Assembly: GCA_035771165.1 (NCBI GenBank)
Contig: JAWNZC010000314.1
Coordinates: 9,700,501 to 9,764,500, forward strand
DNA: 64,000 nucleotides
From: Paragorgia papillata
Taxonomy: Eukaryota > Cnidaria > Anthozoa > Scleralcyonacea > Coralliidae
Direction: 5' to 3'
Positions 12,901-21,421 of the stretch are shown here, piece after piece (position 1 is the stretch's first letter; each line of letters begins with the position of its first letter). The notes beneath the pieces are model-generated. The model had not been told where the DNA came from, searched no databases, and saw only the letters and a program-made list of their open reading frames with translations. The position numbers were made by a program, and so were the translations under genes.

Positions 12901-15900
12901 ACTTAGGCAACTGTATGTTTAAAATCCAATATAACTATCAGTTGTCTGTGTCCGTACTATGGAAGACATGTCCGTAGTAACTCAATCAACAATTTATTTG
13001 TTGCATTTGTGCAATCCATGACGCAATAGTATACCTTCTACGTGCGGAAAACGCTAAATGTAATCGTCTTAATAAAAATACCCGTGTTTATGATTCAAAG
13101 AATGAGTTCAACAGACAGAGCACTTGTGTATTTATATCTTTATAAATGAAGACCCCGGATTGTTTTATTTACATTTAACCAAGCTTCAAAAGGTGGTTTT
13201 GCTATGACCTTAGTTAAAAATCGAAAATATTTTTCTGTTAATCAACCCACAGGTTGTGTCCGACTTAACACTTAGTAAATTTAAAATGAGACACGTATAT
13301 TTGCGCAATCATAGCAATCAAAAATATAAAATCTCTTTCAACAATTACGCGTATATATGTACGTAATATGTCGAATCGAATAACCTTACTTGAAGTATCG
13401 ACGACAGATCAGTTTCAGTCTCAGCTAATAAACGTAAATAAATGTATTTTATTAACCGTTTGTTAGTAAGCGATTAATCAAATTTCCGGCAGATTCCGTT
13501 GATTCCGTTGATTCCGTTAAATAGAGATGCCGTGAATGCTCGCCGCTAGCAATTATAAGTTCGACATGTTAGGCTCGACGTTTGAAACCACGCCGAACTT
13601 TGTCGAACTTAATATGTATTAAGTTCGGCACATGATAAGCGCGACGTTTGAACCGGGCCTGACAGTGTATCTATTGGTGGTTTGCAATCAATCCCTTGAT
13701 TTGAGATTTAGAAGACAAAGAAATGGCGGCCATGTTGGAGGAAACCATACTCCCCAATACAATAGCTGCTAATGAGATTCTTTTGGTAAGTGCGAACCGA
13801 GAACAATCCTTGGGATAATCTGCCTTGCTTAATACCAGATTCTGTCTCAGTTAATCAGTTTAAAACTCAACTTTTTAATCACTGCACTAAGCTGTAATTG
13901 CTGCCGACCGAAGGGAGGCAGCTCACTATTCTTGACGTTGCCTCATGCCCAGTCCTTTCTCCGAGCTATGTATAGCCGACCAGATCTCGATTTGTTAAAT
14001 TTTGCGTTTGTTTGTTTAATATTTATCTGTCGGCATTACGTCATCAATATATGAGCTGATGGGACTCAGTGCGCATGTTCCGCTACACGTTGCCTTCGAT
14101 ATTCAGAGCTTCTCGAAGTTCTTCCTGGACAGAAAATTCACGGTAAGAACAAATACATCATGTCTTTACTTTCTCGTGGAAGTATTCATCAAGGCCATGA
14201 AGGTTTCAGTGGCCAGTCTCGAGGAAAGCAGTGTTCTTTCATGAGTTTATCGGCGCTGTTAACAGCACAAACTATTCCAGTTATCGAGTGGAACTCGACA
14301 ACCATTGACAATGTCTTAGTACAAGGAGACAACATTAGTGCTGTGCGCCGGAGCGCCGGAGGCCGGAGCTCTGCCGGAGCTCCGGCGTTTTTTGGTCAGC
14401 CGGAGCCGGAGCCGGAGTTCTCCCAGCTCCGGCTGGAAATTCAGAATGACAAGAAATGTGACAATTTCGAAGATGCTTTGGTTACAAATAATGGCAACAT
14501 AGAATTTGTTGAATGCGCATATCATCTGAAGTGTCAAACCATTTCGGCTATCACAAACGGCCAAATTGCAATAAGTTATTATGTCTGTGATCTATCTTGT
14601 CACAGGAAAAGTTGTTATGTCCGTAATACAATTAGCGTCATGCTTTGATACGCTGCATTTGTCATGCGCTGCGTCACTACACATGTCTGTTCATAGTCTG
14701 TTGTATTCATGTGCTGTCGAAGTAACGAAATATCCATTTATATTAGCTTTATGTTTACTTTTTGGATAATAAACGAATCAAATAATAGCAGTAGCTGCAG
14801 TACATAATGTGCCTTCATTCTTTCATATAAGAATTAAGAAATAAAAAAAAGTGTTGCATGCCTATATCAATTATCAACTTTTTGAGGGATTATTTGCGTG
14901 CCAACGATTGCTCTGTGGAGGCCAGAGAGTGTTTGCGTCGTGCCATTGGCATTGTACACTGTCAAAATGGTTCAGTATTAAAGCCATTTAAAGGCTGAGT
15001 TGGCTGAGTTCTTTCAATTTTCAAGACTAAAGTGCTCTGTAACTCGATAGATATTTTCTACTAATAAACCAAGTGTTTTGTTTCCTGTTACATGATTACT
15101 GCGTCAGGAAAAACCTTCTCTTGGTTCACTCAATAAGTGACTGTAACTTTCTTTATACAATGTTGGCTATTTATTTAATGTTGGCTTTTTAACATTGGTC
15201 GCTTAGCGTTCATTAAATTTAATTATAAAAAGTTTTAAAAATTAAACATCTTTGGCAATTTATACTTTGTATTTTATTATTTGTAGTAGTGTAACTTTAT
15301 TCGGTTCTATAAAGTTTTTATCATTCCTGACATTGCTAGTTGTCGCATTGCGTTTGCTTGAGTCGCTTGACAGTTTCGCGGCTTTCACCAGGAAAAGACC
15401 CTGGGGACAAAGATGAGCAGAATAATATCCGGTTGGACTTTATCCCCAGTTGTGAACCAACTTACCAAAGAAGCCGGAGCCGGATATTTGAGCTGTAAAG
15501 CAGCCGGAGCCGGAGCCGGAGCCGGAGCTGAAAAACCGGAGTTTGCACAGCACTAGACAACATGTACTTGAATGCTTTTAACAATGATCTCATTCCTCGT
15601 GAGGGATTTCTGTCACTGAACAACTTACCAACTGTTGTTTGTTGTCGTTGGTTAGAAGACAAGTCAAAGAACTCGTCCATTGAGACATACCGATCAGTGA
15701 TCGACACAAATATTTATATCGCCCGTTGAGGCACAAAAATATACTGTTGATCTTGCCATTGTGGCGGAGCCCGTTGAGGCACAAACTAATATTGATCTGC
15801 CCATTGTGGCGGAGCCCATTGAGGCACAAACTAATATTGATCTGCCCATTGTGGTGGAGCCCATTGAGGCAGAAAATAAAAAACAAATATGGTTTATAAA

Positions 15901-18900
15901 TTATAGAAAAGACCACCAAGGTCTGATCAGTAGTGAGCATGAAGTTGAGGCTCCCTACTTTACCATTCGTTCAGCTTTGATGAATACTTTTACAAATGAC
16001 AATTATGCTTTTTTAATATTAGAAGGCTATATGATGGCCCTTGATAAAGGGTCTAGATTATTTTTATTTATTTGATCCTCATGCCAGAAATTGTAATGGC
16101 ATGCCTGATCCTTAATGGCACTGCTGTTGTCATGAAATACGATGATATCATTGAATTAGAGGAATATTTATGTTCTCTGTCAAGTGAATTAAATACAAAT
16201 TTATTTGAAATTGTCCCGGTTCAATTGCATGTAAATTCAATTCCGTAAACATTCGGAAGAAACCAAAAGTGAAAAGCGAACTAGACTTGAAAAGGATAGA
16301 AAGTATCGAAAAAGAAAACGATCAGAAGAAACTCAAAGTGAAAAACAAACTAGACTTGAAAATGATAAAAAAGTTTCAAAAAAGAAAACAATCAGAGGAA
16401 ACTGACAGTGAGAAACAAACAAGACTTGTAAATGTTAGAGAGTCACAACAACAAAAATGGTCAGAGGAAACTGACAGTGAGAAACAAACAAGACTTGTAA
16501 AATGCTAGAGAGTCACAACAAAAAAAATGGTCAGAGGAAACTGACAGTGAGAAACAAACAAGACTTGTAAATGCTAGAGAGTCGCAACAAAAAAACGGTC
16601 AGAGGAAACTGACAGTGAGCAACAAACAAGACTTGTAAATGCTAGAGAGTCGCAACGAAAAAAACGGTCAGAGGAAACTGACAGTGAGAAACAAGCTAGA
16701 CTTGAAAGAGCTAGAATCTATCAAAAAGAAAACGAGCAGAGAAAGCTCATATTGATAAGAAAAACTGTCACAGACCCAAATAACAAATCAGCAGGAATAT
16801 TTAAAAGAATTTGACATCACAAAAAGTGGTGGGATTGAACAACAATGTTGGGCAAAATCTAACATTAATAAATTCCATAAATCAGTTGAATTTTCTATCA
16901 CTCAATGTACAATTTGTCAAGAGGCATGGCCATTAAAATCTAAACCAAGGTCACCTAATGATTATGTGTGTGTTCAAGATGTTCTAGAGATAAAAAATCT
17001 CCCAAAAAGTTTTCACTTGAAAATTCAATGATTCCTTCGTGTGTTCCACATGAGTTACAAAACTTGACTCAAGTTGAGGAAAATGTTGATTGCTCGTGCT
17101 CTCCCTATCATGAGAGTTTTATATTAAACCTGGGTGGACAAAGAGGTTACTCAGGGCATTGTATTAACTTGCCACAAAAATGTGAAAGAGCTTGCAACCT
17201 CTTTGCCAAGATATCCTAAAAGACTTGGCTGTGATTATTGTCAAAGGGAAAGATAAACACATTCAAAGATGTGACTGTGAGAAGACAAAAAGTACACAAT
17301 GCATTATTGTGGCTAATACATAATAATTGTCATTAATGCTGAGTTAAAAATTAATGAACATGCATTAAACTCCTAAATATGCTACAACAAGGGAAGCACC
17401 AGCTCGTCCGCCATAATCAGGGTTCTGGTATAAACGTCACTGCTAACAAGTTTAAAAACAACCTTAAAAACACAAGGCTTTTTTTCTTTTACACCCTTAT
17501 CCAATTTTGTACCAGGCAGCACTTCCTTGCGATAGTAACTTCTAGTTAATGCTTACTATAAAACACAATTCAAAGACGAACATCTTGAAAACCCAAGATA
17601 TGGATAAGGATTAAGACAAGACAAAGATGAAAGCTTACTACGTAGGTAACTTTTGAACCAGGAAATCTCTCCTCTAAAATCTTCTTAAAAATTTTACTCT
17701 GGCTGTCACCAGACGACTTCACTCGTCACTTGGAGTACAAACAGGGAATGGTTAAATATAGGTTAATTAATTAACAGCCACTCGGGGCGAGTTTGGGTTT
17801 TGGTCGAGGGTCGAGTGTCGAGCTGGGTTGCAAGTCGAGGGTATAGTTGGTCGAGGGTCGTGAAACTACATTAATATGAATTAGTTATTTTTTGTTTCAA
17901 GTAAAAAAAATCTTGTCGCGACTACGCCAACTGAATGATGCTTCAATGTTTTGGAAAACTTCTCATAAGAAGGTCCGATTCAACGTTTCCTGTATGCATG
18001 GCTTTCGAAGACGGCTCCCCTTGACGAGTAAAATCGTCTGGCGTTAACAACAGTGCGCATGAAAGGGTTAAAACTAGCATGGCTTTAAATTAAGAATTTA
18101 TATAATTAAAATTTACGACCTGTTTCCAACGTCGAAATCTAAATAATGTACATTACGTTTGGCCTAGCTTCCTCCGCAGGCAATTCTGTCGATCTACAAA
18201 AATAGCGCGGAGGCTTACCCTTTTTTATTTGTCCCTTGAGTTGCTCCTACCGCTTGCGAAATGGTAAATGATCGGAATGCACGAAGATAATACACTAGTA
18301 AGAATGCGAAGAACATGGCTAATAGGTTATCAGTAAAAGTTCTTTTGGGCAGGATTTTTGTAGATAAATTTACTAAATATTTCCTGTCAGTCAGTGCCGA
18401 GTAAACACCTTGCCGCGCGCATTAAATGTCCAAAAAATATATATCTTCCGCCTAAATATTATTTGTGCCGCTAGAAGGAAATTATGTGCGTAAATTTTAG
18501 CGTATTTTACGACCCTCGACCAACTACCCTCAACCCTCGACTTGCAACCCTCGACACTCGACCCTCGACCAACACACCCAAAATTATGAGAAGACAATAG
18601 CTGATTGAAAGCAAGGTTAAAACACATTTCTGCTAAACGATAAAATGCTTTGTTTCAGTGAATGTTCATTGTGAATGAAAGCCATTTGTTGTTTAAATTA
18701 GCAAAAGTTAGATGCACTTAATCGAGTGGGATAACTAGTTATCCCACTACAGTAGTTATCGCATACTAATGAGCATTTTTACCCCACAATTTCCCTCTCT
18801 TCAAAGCCCTGCCCACTTGACGTCGTTTAAGACAGTTGGATAACGGTGTGTCATGGGATAAGAACAGATTAATCTCGTAATCGCAAAATGAATATAAGAG

Positions 18901-21421
18901 CCCAGCTCAAAATTTTAAAATGCAATACCATAACGAGAGGAAACCATTTAAAACAAAATATATTTATTGACAATAATAAGGTGTATTATTATTCTCCACC
19001 CAAGTTCACTGTCCCATAAATATATTTTGTTCATTATGGTATTTTGCATTTTAAAATTTTACATGCTAGATTAATTTCTTAATCCTAAATTGCACTTAAA
19101 ACCATTTCTAGATTAAAACTGGTCGAACTATGGCGCAATCGACTTTTCTATTGTACAAATCAAATAGTTTTCCGCTTCGTTCCACATGGAAACTCACAAG
19201 ACAAAGAAAAAAGTCGAGCGCGCGACATTTTACGCCTATAATGGAAATTGAGAAATGGGAAATTGATTTTGTAAGTCAATGGCGGGAAATGACGTACTCT
19301 GCACTTATTAAAAAGATCTGTAATGAAGAAATCAGCCGATAGCAGCGTTTGGGTCAATCGCTCGACCGTTCTCTATAAATATTAATGAGCGTACGTAAAA
19401 CATAAGATTTTTGTAGCTACTTTCAGGCCACCATCGCTTTGATAATTGGGCCCGTTTCCAGACAATGTAATTCTAGAGTCTAGTCGGCAACCAAACCGCC
19501 ATAATTTAGGCCTGTAAAATGTAATTAATACCAACAGTTCAACACAATAGGATATATACAAATGAGATAAAAACAGAAATACAATAGCTTCTAAAAATAA
19601 CATTTCCCTGTAAGTCGTCACTCGTGTGTTAAGTTTGATATTTTAACTGCGACATTTCACTTGACAAATATGCTAGTTACTCGGACTAGGCCGAGTCTAG
19701 GTTTCGCCTCGGGTTTTATTCCTTTTATTTTTTGGGTGTCACGATTTTGCATTTTTGCACATTTTACATCCAATATTATTCATGACAACTGTTTTGATCG
19801 TCAGTCACCAGTGTAAAGTGTGCTCCACATTCAGTTCAGTCTTTGTTCAGGCTCCGCGTACTTGCCAAGTTTTCACGTCTAATTAATAAACTCATGTATA
19901 CTTTTGATGAAATAGTGTGTTGAAAGATTTTTCGAAACTAAATACACCTTTTGTGTTAGTGTTAAAACGTAGAGACTGCGTAGATTAAGAACAAAAATTT
20001 TACTCTGATGAATTATATAGCGTCCCACTCGAAACGTCAGTATTTCGTTATTAAAACTAAATCTCAGCAGTTTACCACCTTTTCACTCTCCTCATCTCTA
20101 TCAAGTATGCGTCGATTTCCTGTATATTTGTAATATAATATTATTTGGAACAGTGGTTCGCACATTTTGGACAGTATAACAAGTTTCATAAAACGCAGAA
20201 TCTTGAACTCTACATCAAATGAAAGCTCATTTTAAGGACGAGTTGCAGTGAGAGTGTTTTGAGCAATTCTTCAAAAATCGGTTACAACGTTGCTGGAAAA
20301 CCTTGCAAAGGGTCAATTGTCGGAAGCATATGTGGCGTCATAACCTCTCACTTAGTTATGAGTTATGGGATTACTTGGATGGGTGAGCGCTTATCCGAGC
20401 TTGGGACTTATGTAAGTATAGAATTGTGGGTTCACTGCGCTGTGCTTCGAGAATTTTTCCAGCTCCGGTTTCCTTCCTTCTGCAAAATGACCTTTATCTT
20501 AATTATCAATCTTATAGCTATTACCGAATGTTTCTAAAACTGGCCCGACTCTGGCCTTTTGTAGAAGATTGGGGGACGAATTGGCCTGTAGGTATATCGA
20601 TGTTAAATAAATAAATTAAGCTATATTAGGTTTTCTTTTAAGTCATTAAAGTGTCTATGACATGAAAAAATTATTACCGATGTGTTGATGACCTCTGGAT
20701 ATTCATTATTTCCATTGAATCGCGAGTATAAACACTCCTAGTAAGAGTGAAGTTAGGTCAAGCAAAACCGTTTTGTTTACTTTTGATCAGCGTTCAAATA
20801 AACGTCGTCGCCGTAAAAATGTTGAAGTGATCGCAGCAACGTCGGGAACAGAACATTATAGAGGGTAGAATGTTGGTCTAAGAATTACGTTGTTTTGCGT
20901 TCTGTTTTTGTGCAATTTTATCGTCGGTCTGGTTATGGGATTTGCTAAAAGTTAGTATGTTAAAACTAACATGCAACTAGCTAATCAAACAAATACTTTT
21001 AGTAAATAGAATTAGCCTACTCTACTACTCCACACAAGTGTTTTTTTCAGATACCTGTGTTAACTTTGGATTGTGTTTGGAATGCTTTGATGCGTAGTTG
21101 CTCGTAGCTGATTATTAAAAGCTGCAGGCATGTGGCAACGTTGAGGGTTATATCGATGACGTTATACGCGATGTTTAGCTTCGTTTTCACAAAACGTGTG
21201 GGATTTTCACTGTAGTCGTAGATGAGGTAGATCCACATCGGCAACGAAACAGCGCCGATAAGGCCGTTGGAGAAGACCAATGAAGCAACGGCTATCGAGC
21301 GCGAACGTTGCTGCTTCCGAGAACGGGAGAAGGCGAACAACAGAACAACGCATACGACGGTAGTTAAGACTGCGAGAAAACTCGATAAGGACATTATAAC
21401 AGTAGTCGAAGACGAGACCAT
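6681..21421 (-). CDS. Three-exon putative seven-transmembrane receptor (rhodopsin-like fold, divergent)
   Basis: Exons 21421-21055, 8026-7833 and 6992-6681 join in phase (367, 194 and 312 nt) into 290 codons plus TAG. All introns are GT-AG: donors GTATCT and GTAAGA, acceptors after polypyrimidine-rich tracts. The ATG has A at -3 and G at +4, with an in-frame TAA 12 nt upstream. Hydrophobic segments lie at about residues 8-31, 43-68, 82-106, 126-146, 149-177, 191-214 and 221-250, giving seven helices with an outside N-terminus and an acidic cytoplasmic tail. This is inferred to be a plasma-membrane G-protein-coupled receptor. The usual class A landmarks are altered: SN replaces AD in helix 2, EQL replaces the DRY/ERY triad, CLVP replaces CWxP, and TTVIH stands where NPxxY is expected. 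No ligand can be proposed. Intron 1 is 13 kb and filled with transposons; intron 2 is 840 bp of tandem repeats. The absence of frame breaks over 873 nt suggests a functional gene. Confidence 0.8.
7185..7338 (+). repeat. (TGTGT)n pentanucleotide microsatellite
   Basis: About 31 copies of TTGTG on the plus strand, with a short run of the variant CTGTG near 7261-7282. It lies within receptor intron 2. Period 5 leaves several frames open, which explains the cysteine/leucine-rich translations. Confidence 0.95.
7360..7785 (+). repeat. Degenerate ATTCC/ATTCT satellite
   Basis: About 425 bp of pentamers related to ATTCC, ATTCT and CACTC, loosely organised in a higher-order unit of ~120 bp (blocks with TTTCATTCCATTC recur near 7450, 7547 and 7690). 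Within receptor intron 2. Confidence 0.9.
7833..8026 (-). CDS. Receptor exon 2 (helices 4-5)
   Basis: Acceptor CTTGACAG precedes the exon, and the donor is CAG|GTAAGA. The first two bases complete a Gly codon split with exon 1. It encodes two strongly hydrophobic helices separated by a very short loop, then a basic third intracellular loop. Confidence 0.8.
8052..8455 (+). repeat. Short dispersed element (CTGGCGTTA family), split by a foldback
   Basis: The left half 8052-8117 (GAGTAAAGTCGTCTGGCGTT near its end) and right half 8407-8455 (GCGCATGAAAGAGTTAA) match the uninterrupted ~85-bp member at 17985-18070. The foldback 8118-8406 lies between them, so it inserted into this element. Confidence 0.6.
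8118..8406. mobile_element. Miniature inverted-repeat element (CCATAGTCAATCGAG ends)
   Basis: Near-perfect 31-bp terminal inverted repeats (CCATAGTCAATCGAGATATG) bound 289 bp with no coding potential. Related copies are at 1797-2425 (interrupted) and near 8527-8700 and 19319-19385 (partial). No obvious target duplication, so the superfamily is undetermined. Confidence 0.85.
8459..8526 (+). repeat. Short dispersed element (CTGGCGTTA family), second copy
   Basis: Contains CGAGTAAAATCGTCTGGCGT, shared with 17985-18070 and 34826-34931. It is followed by a partial, decayed copy of the 8118-8406 foldback, mirroring the arrangement at 8052-8455, so the two may be an old tandem duplication. Confidence 0.55.
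8527..9030. repeat. Decayed foldback copy and small hairpins
   Basis: 8527-8700 is a partial copy of the 8118-8406 family. A hairpin with ATTGTCTTTCAAC arms occupies 8757-8810, and sequence around 8866-8995 contains three inverted CGTGATTTTCATTGT-type blocks. No supported gene. Confidence 0.5.
9031..10034. other. No recognised feature
   Basis: AT-rich intronic sequence of the receptor gene. Two related ~100-bp segments near 9640-9730 and 9850-9930 share a TTTGATAAA[AG]CATTGATGTTTTATT-like string, suggesting an old local duplication. Confidence 0.4.
10035..10302. mobile_element. Foldback element with nested TTGCAACG hairpins
   Basis: The ends AAGGTGAAGTAATACG and their complement bound ~268 bp. 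Inside, several inverted pairs built from CAACTTGCAACGCAAC nest within one another, and CCACCTTAAACATTG appears inverted on both sides of the centre. The strand would fold into a multi-branched structure. Non-coding. Confidence 0.8.
10303..10560. other. No recognised feature
   Basis: Short intronic spacer with no identifiable element. Confidence 0.4.
10561..10942. mobile_element. Foldback element, GGGGGTGTTTATATGGAG ends
   Basis: The inverted ends GGGGGTGTTTATATGGAG and CTCC...AACACCCCCC bound sequence rich in inverted CCAGCCCTC blocks. A second member of the family is at 27423-27858. Confidence 0.8.
10949..11312. mobile_element. Foldback element, GCCTGTTTATATGGAG ends
   Basis: Terminal inverted repeats start GCCTGTTTATATGGAG and contain ACCCGGCTAGCCGAG. 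Internal inverted CCGGGTAACTCGG blocks repeat several times. The flanks share CCTTAGA (7-8 bp direct repeat), a likely target duplication. An interrupted relative is at 30362-30774, and more distant relatives with GGCCCTGTTTACATGAAG ends are at 24454 and 37573. Confidence 0.8.
11313..11698. other. No recognised feature, with a fragment of the element seen at 1-210
   Basis: 11661-11690 repeats the first 30 bases of the left-edge foldback. The rest is unassigned intronic DNA. Confidence 0.45.
11982..13532. mobile_element. Mutator-like foldback element with ~510-bp arms and 9-bp target duplication
   Basis: The flanks TGAATGCTC at 11973-11981 and 13533-13541 are an exact 9-bp direct repeat, the size typical of Mutator-like elements. 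Arms of roughly 510-530 bp (11982-12508 and 13022-13532) are highly similar inverted copies. They begin CGGCATCTCTATTTAACGG and carry GGAATCAAC minisatellite units near the tip, with different copy number in the two arms. The ~510-bp centre contains no transposase and includes a fragment of the GTCGAGGG-type element (12600-12705). Non-autonomous. Confidence 0.8.
12505..12705. repeat. Partial copy of the GTCGAGGG-ended element
   Basis: Matches the right half of 17787-18585 (through GTGCCGCTAGAAGGAAATTA) and ends in CTCGACCAAAACCCAAACTC. It contains its own small hairpin of CGACTTGCAACC. It lies in the centre of the foldback 11982-13532. Confidence 0.65.
13675..13790 (-). mobile_element. Half copy of a GGTTTGCA-ended miniature element
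   Basis: Matches one arm plus the centre of the complete copy at 29977-30117 in inverted orientation, including ATAGCTGCTAATGAGATT. The other arm is missing. Confidence 0.6.
13791..14159. other. No recognised feature
   Basis: Intronic spacer. The segment just upstream of 14160 may be 5' flank of the Helitron relic but shows no identifiable motif. Confidence 0.4.
14336..15555. mobile_element. hAT-type non-autonomous element inside the Helitron gene
   Basis: An exact 8-bp direct repeat GACAACAT flanks it (14328-14335 and 15556-15563), and the inverted ends are TAGTGCTGTGC / GCACAGCACTA. An 8-bp duplication with such ends is typical of hAT elements. Both subterminal regions carry GC-rich CCGGAG tandem units (14345-14440 and 15473-15540), very unlike the AT-rich interior. 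No transposase frame is seen in the 1220 bp. The Helitron frame resumes immediately after the duplication. Confidence 0.85.
15761..15875 (+). repeat. In-frame 45-bp coding minisatellite
   Basis: Three successive 45-bp units, the last partial, encode [30 protein letters not shown] and VVEPIEA. The unit length is a multiple of three, as expected if it expanded while the Helitron protein was under selection. Confidence 0.8.
16370..16710 (+). repeat. ~69-bp coding tandem repeat
   Basis: About five copies of a unit containing GAGGAAACTGACAGTGAG encode [22 protein letters not shown] highly charged, probably coiled-coil peptide. One-base length changes in A-runs now break the frame between units. 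Confidence 0.8.
17341..17784. other. No recognised feature
   Basis: Spacer between the Helitron relic and the next foldback. A weak inverted match to the CTGGCGTTA family lies at 17700-17735. Confidence 0.4.
17787..18585. mobile_element. Foldback element with GTCGAGGGTCGAG ends
   Basis: About 85 bp at 17790-17868 (TTTTGGTCGAGGGTCGAGTG) recur inverted at 18505-18585. The ends resemble those of the Mutator-like foldback at 60172-61749 and of the fragment at 12505-12705. No convincing target duplication. It hosts the short dispersed element at 17985-18070. Non-coding. Confidence 0.7.
17985..18070 (+). repeat. Short dispersed element (CTGGCGTTA family), uninterrupted copy
   Basis: An 85-bp unit running from a GCATGGCTTTCGAAGACGG block through CGAGTAAAATCGTCTGGCGT to GCGCATGAAAGGGTTAA. 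Other members: 8052-8455 (split), 8459-8526, 34826-34931 and, inverted and diverged, 24236-24275, 25500-25567 and 29147-29213. Confidence 0.65.
18586..18908. other. No recognised feature apart from a small hairpin
   Basis: GTGGGATAACTAGTTATCCC at 18727-18746 is a perfect palindrome. Nothing else is recognised. Confidence 0.5.
18909..19061. mobile_element. Miniature inverted-repeat element, ~30-bp ends
   Basis: AAAATTTTAAAATGCAATAC followed by CATAACGA is mirrored at 19030-19061. An internal ATATATTTAT block is also inverted. Non-coding. Confidence 0.7.
19062..20344. other. Unassigned intronic DNA with repeat fragments
   Basis: 19319-19385 is a partial copy of the 8118-8406 foldback. 19995-20090 (CGAAACGTCAGTATTTCGTT near its middle) is inverted relative to 27925-28015, a two-copy dispersed repeat. 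No gene is supported. Confidence 0.45.
20345..20625 (+). mobile_element. 5S rRNA-derived SINE, diverged copy
   Basis: Contains ATTACTTGGATGGGTGAGCG, matching box C of the 5S rRNA internal promoter, followed by a body (GCTTGGGACTTATGTAAGTA, then TGTGCTTCGAGAATTTTTCC) collinear with the better copy at 30385-30660. Many substitutions make it an old copy. SINE3-type elements use a 5S-like RNA polymerase III promoter. Confidence 0.7.
20626..21054. other. Remainder of receptor intron 1, no feature
   Basis: AT-rich; ends at the exon 1 donor (GTATCT on the minus strand, 21054-21049). Confidence 0.5.
21055..21421 (-). CDS. Receptor exon 1 (start codon, helices 1-3)
   Basis: It begins with an ATG in good context (A at -3, G at +4), with in-frame TAA 12 nt upstream, and ends ACAG|GTATCT leaving one base of a split Gly codon. 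It encodes 122 residues with three hydrophobic helices, a basic first intracellular loop ([11 protein letters not shown]) and a YEQLRI segment at the end of helix 3. No signal peptide, and no cysteine where the usual helix 3 disulfide residue would lie. Confidence 0.8.

Larger units (their letters stand above)
11699..13661. mobile_element. Outer foldback element, CAGGCCCGGTTCAAACGTCG ends, hosting another
   Basis: About 45 bp at 11699-11743 recur inverted at 13617-13661. The sequences just inside the two arms differ, and a complete second foldback (11982-13532) with its own target duplication sits between them, so this is the older host element. Confidence 0.7.
14160..17340 (+). pseudogene. 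Decayed Helitron-type protein, N-terminal part (peptidase-like domain, charged repeats, DUF6570-like segment)
   Basis: On the plus strand, conserved blocks appear in order: a start region with [14 protein letters not shown] (candidate catalytic Cys); after the hAT insertion (14336-15555), frame-compatible sequence to about 15730; in-frame 15-residue [15 protein letters not shown] repeats; YFTIRSALM and [13 protein letters not shown] blocks; DPHARN (candidate catalytic His); a lysine/glutamate-rich coiled segment of 23-residue repeats; a CxxC-containing stretch; and a [15 protein letters not shown] block. From memory this order matches the N-terminal part of large Helitron Rep/helicase proteins of cnidarians and other invertebrates, where a papain/OTU-like (herpes tegument-type) peptidase precedes a DUF6570 domain. 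Several frameshifts and stops (near 15729, 16073, 16508, 16813 and 17090) break it, and no Rep HUH or helicase motifs follow. It lies inside the receptor's first intron on the opposite strand. Confidence 0.7.
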
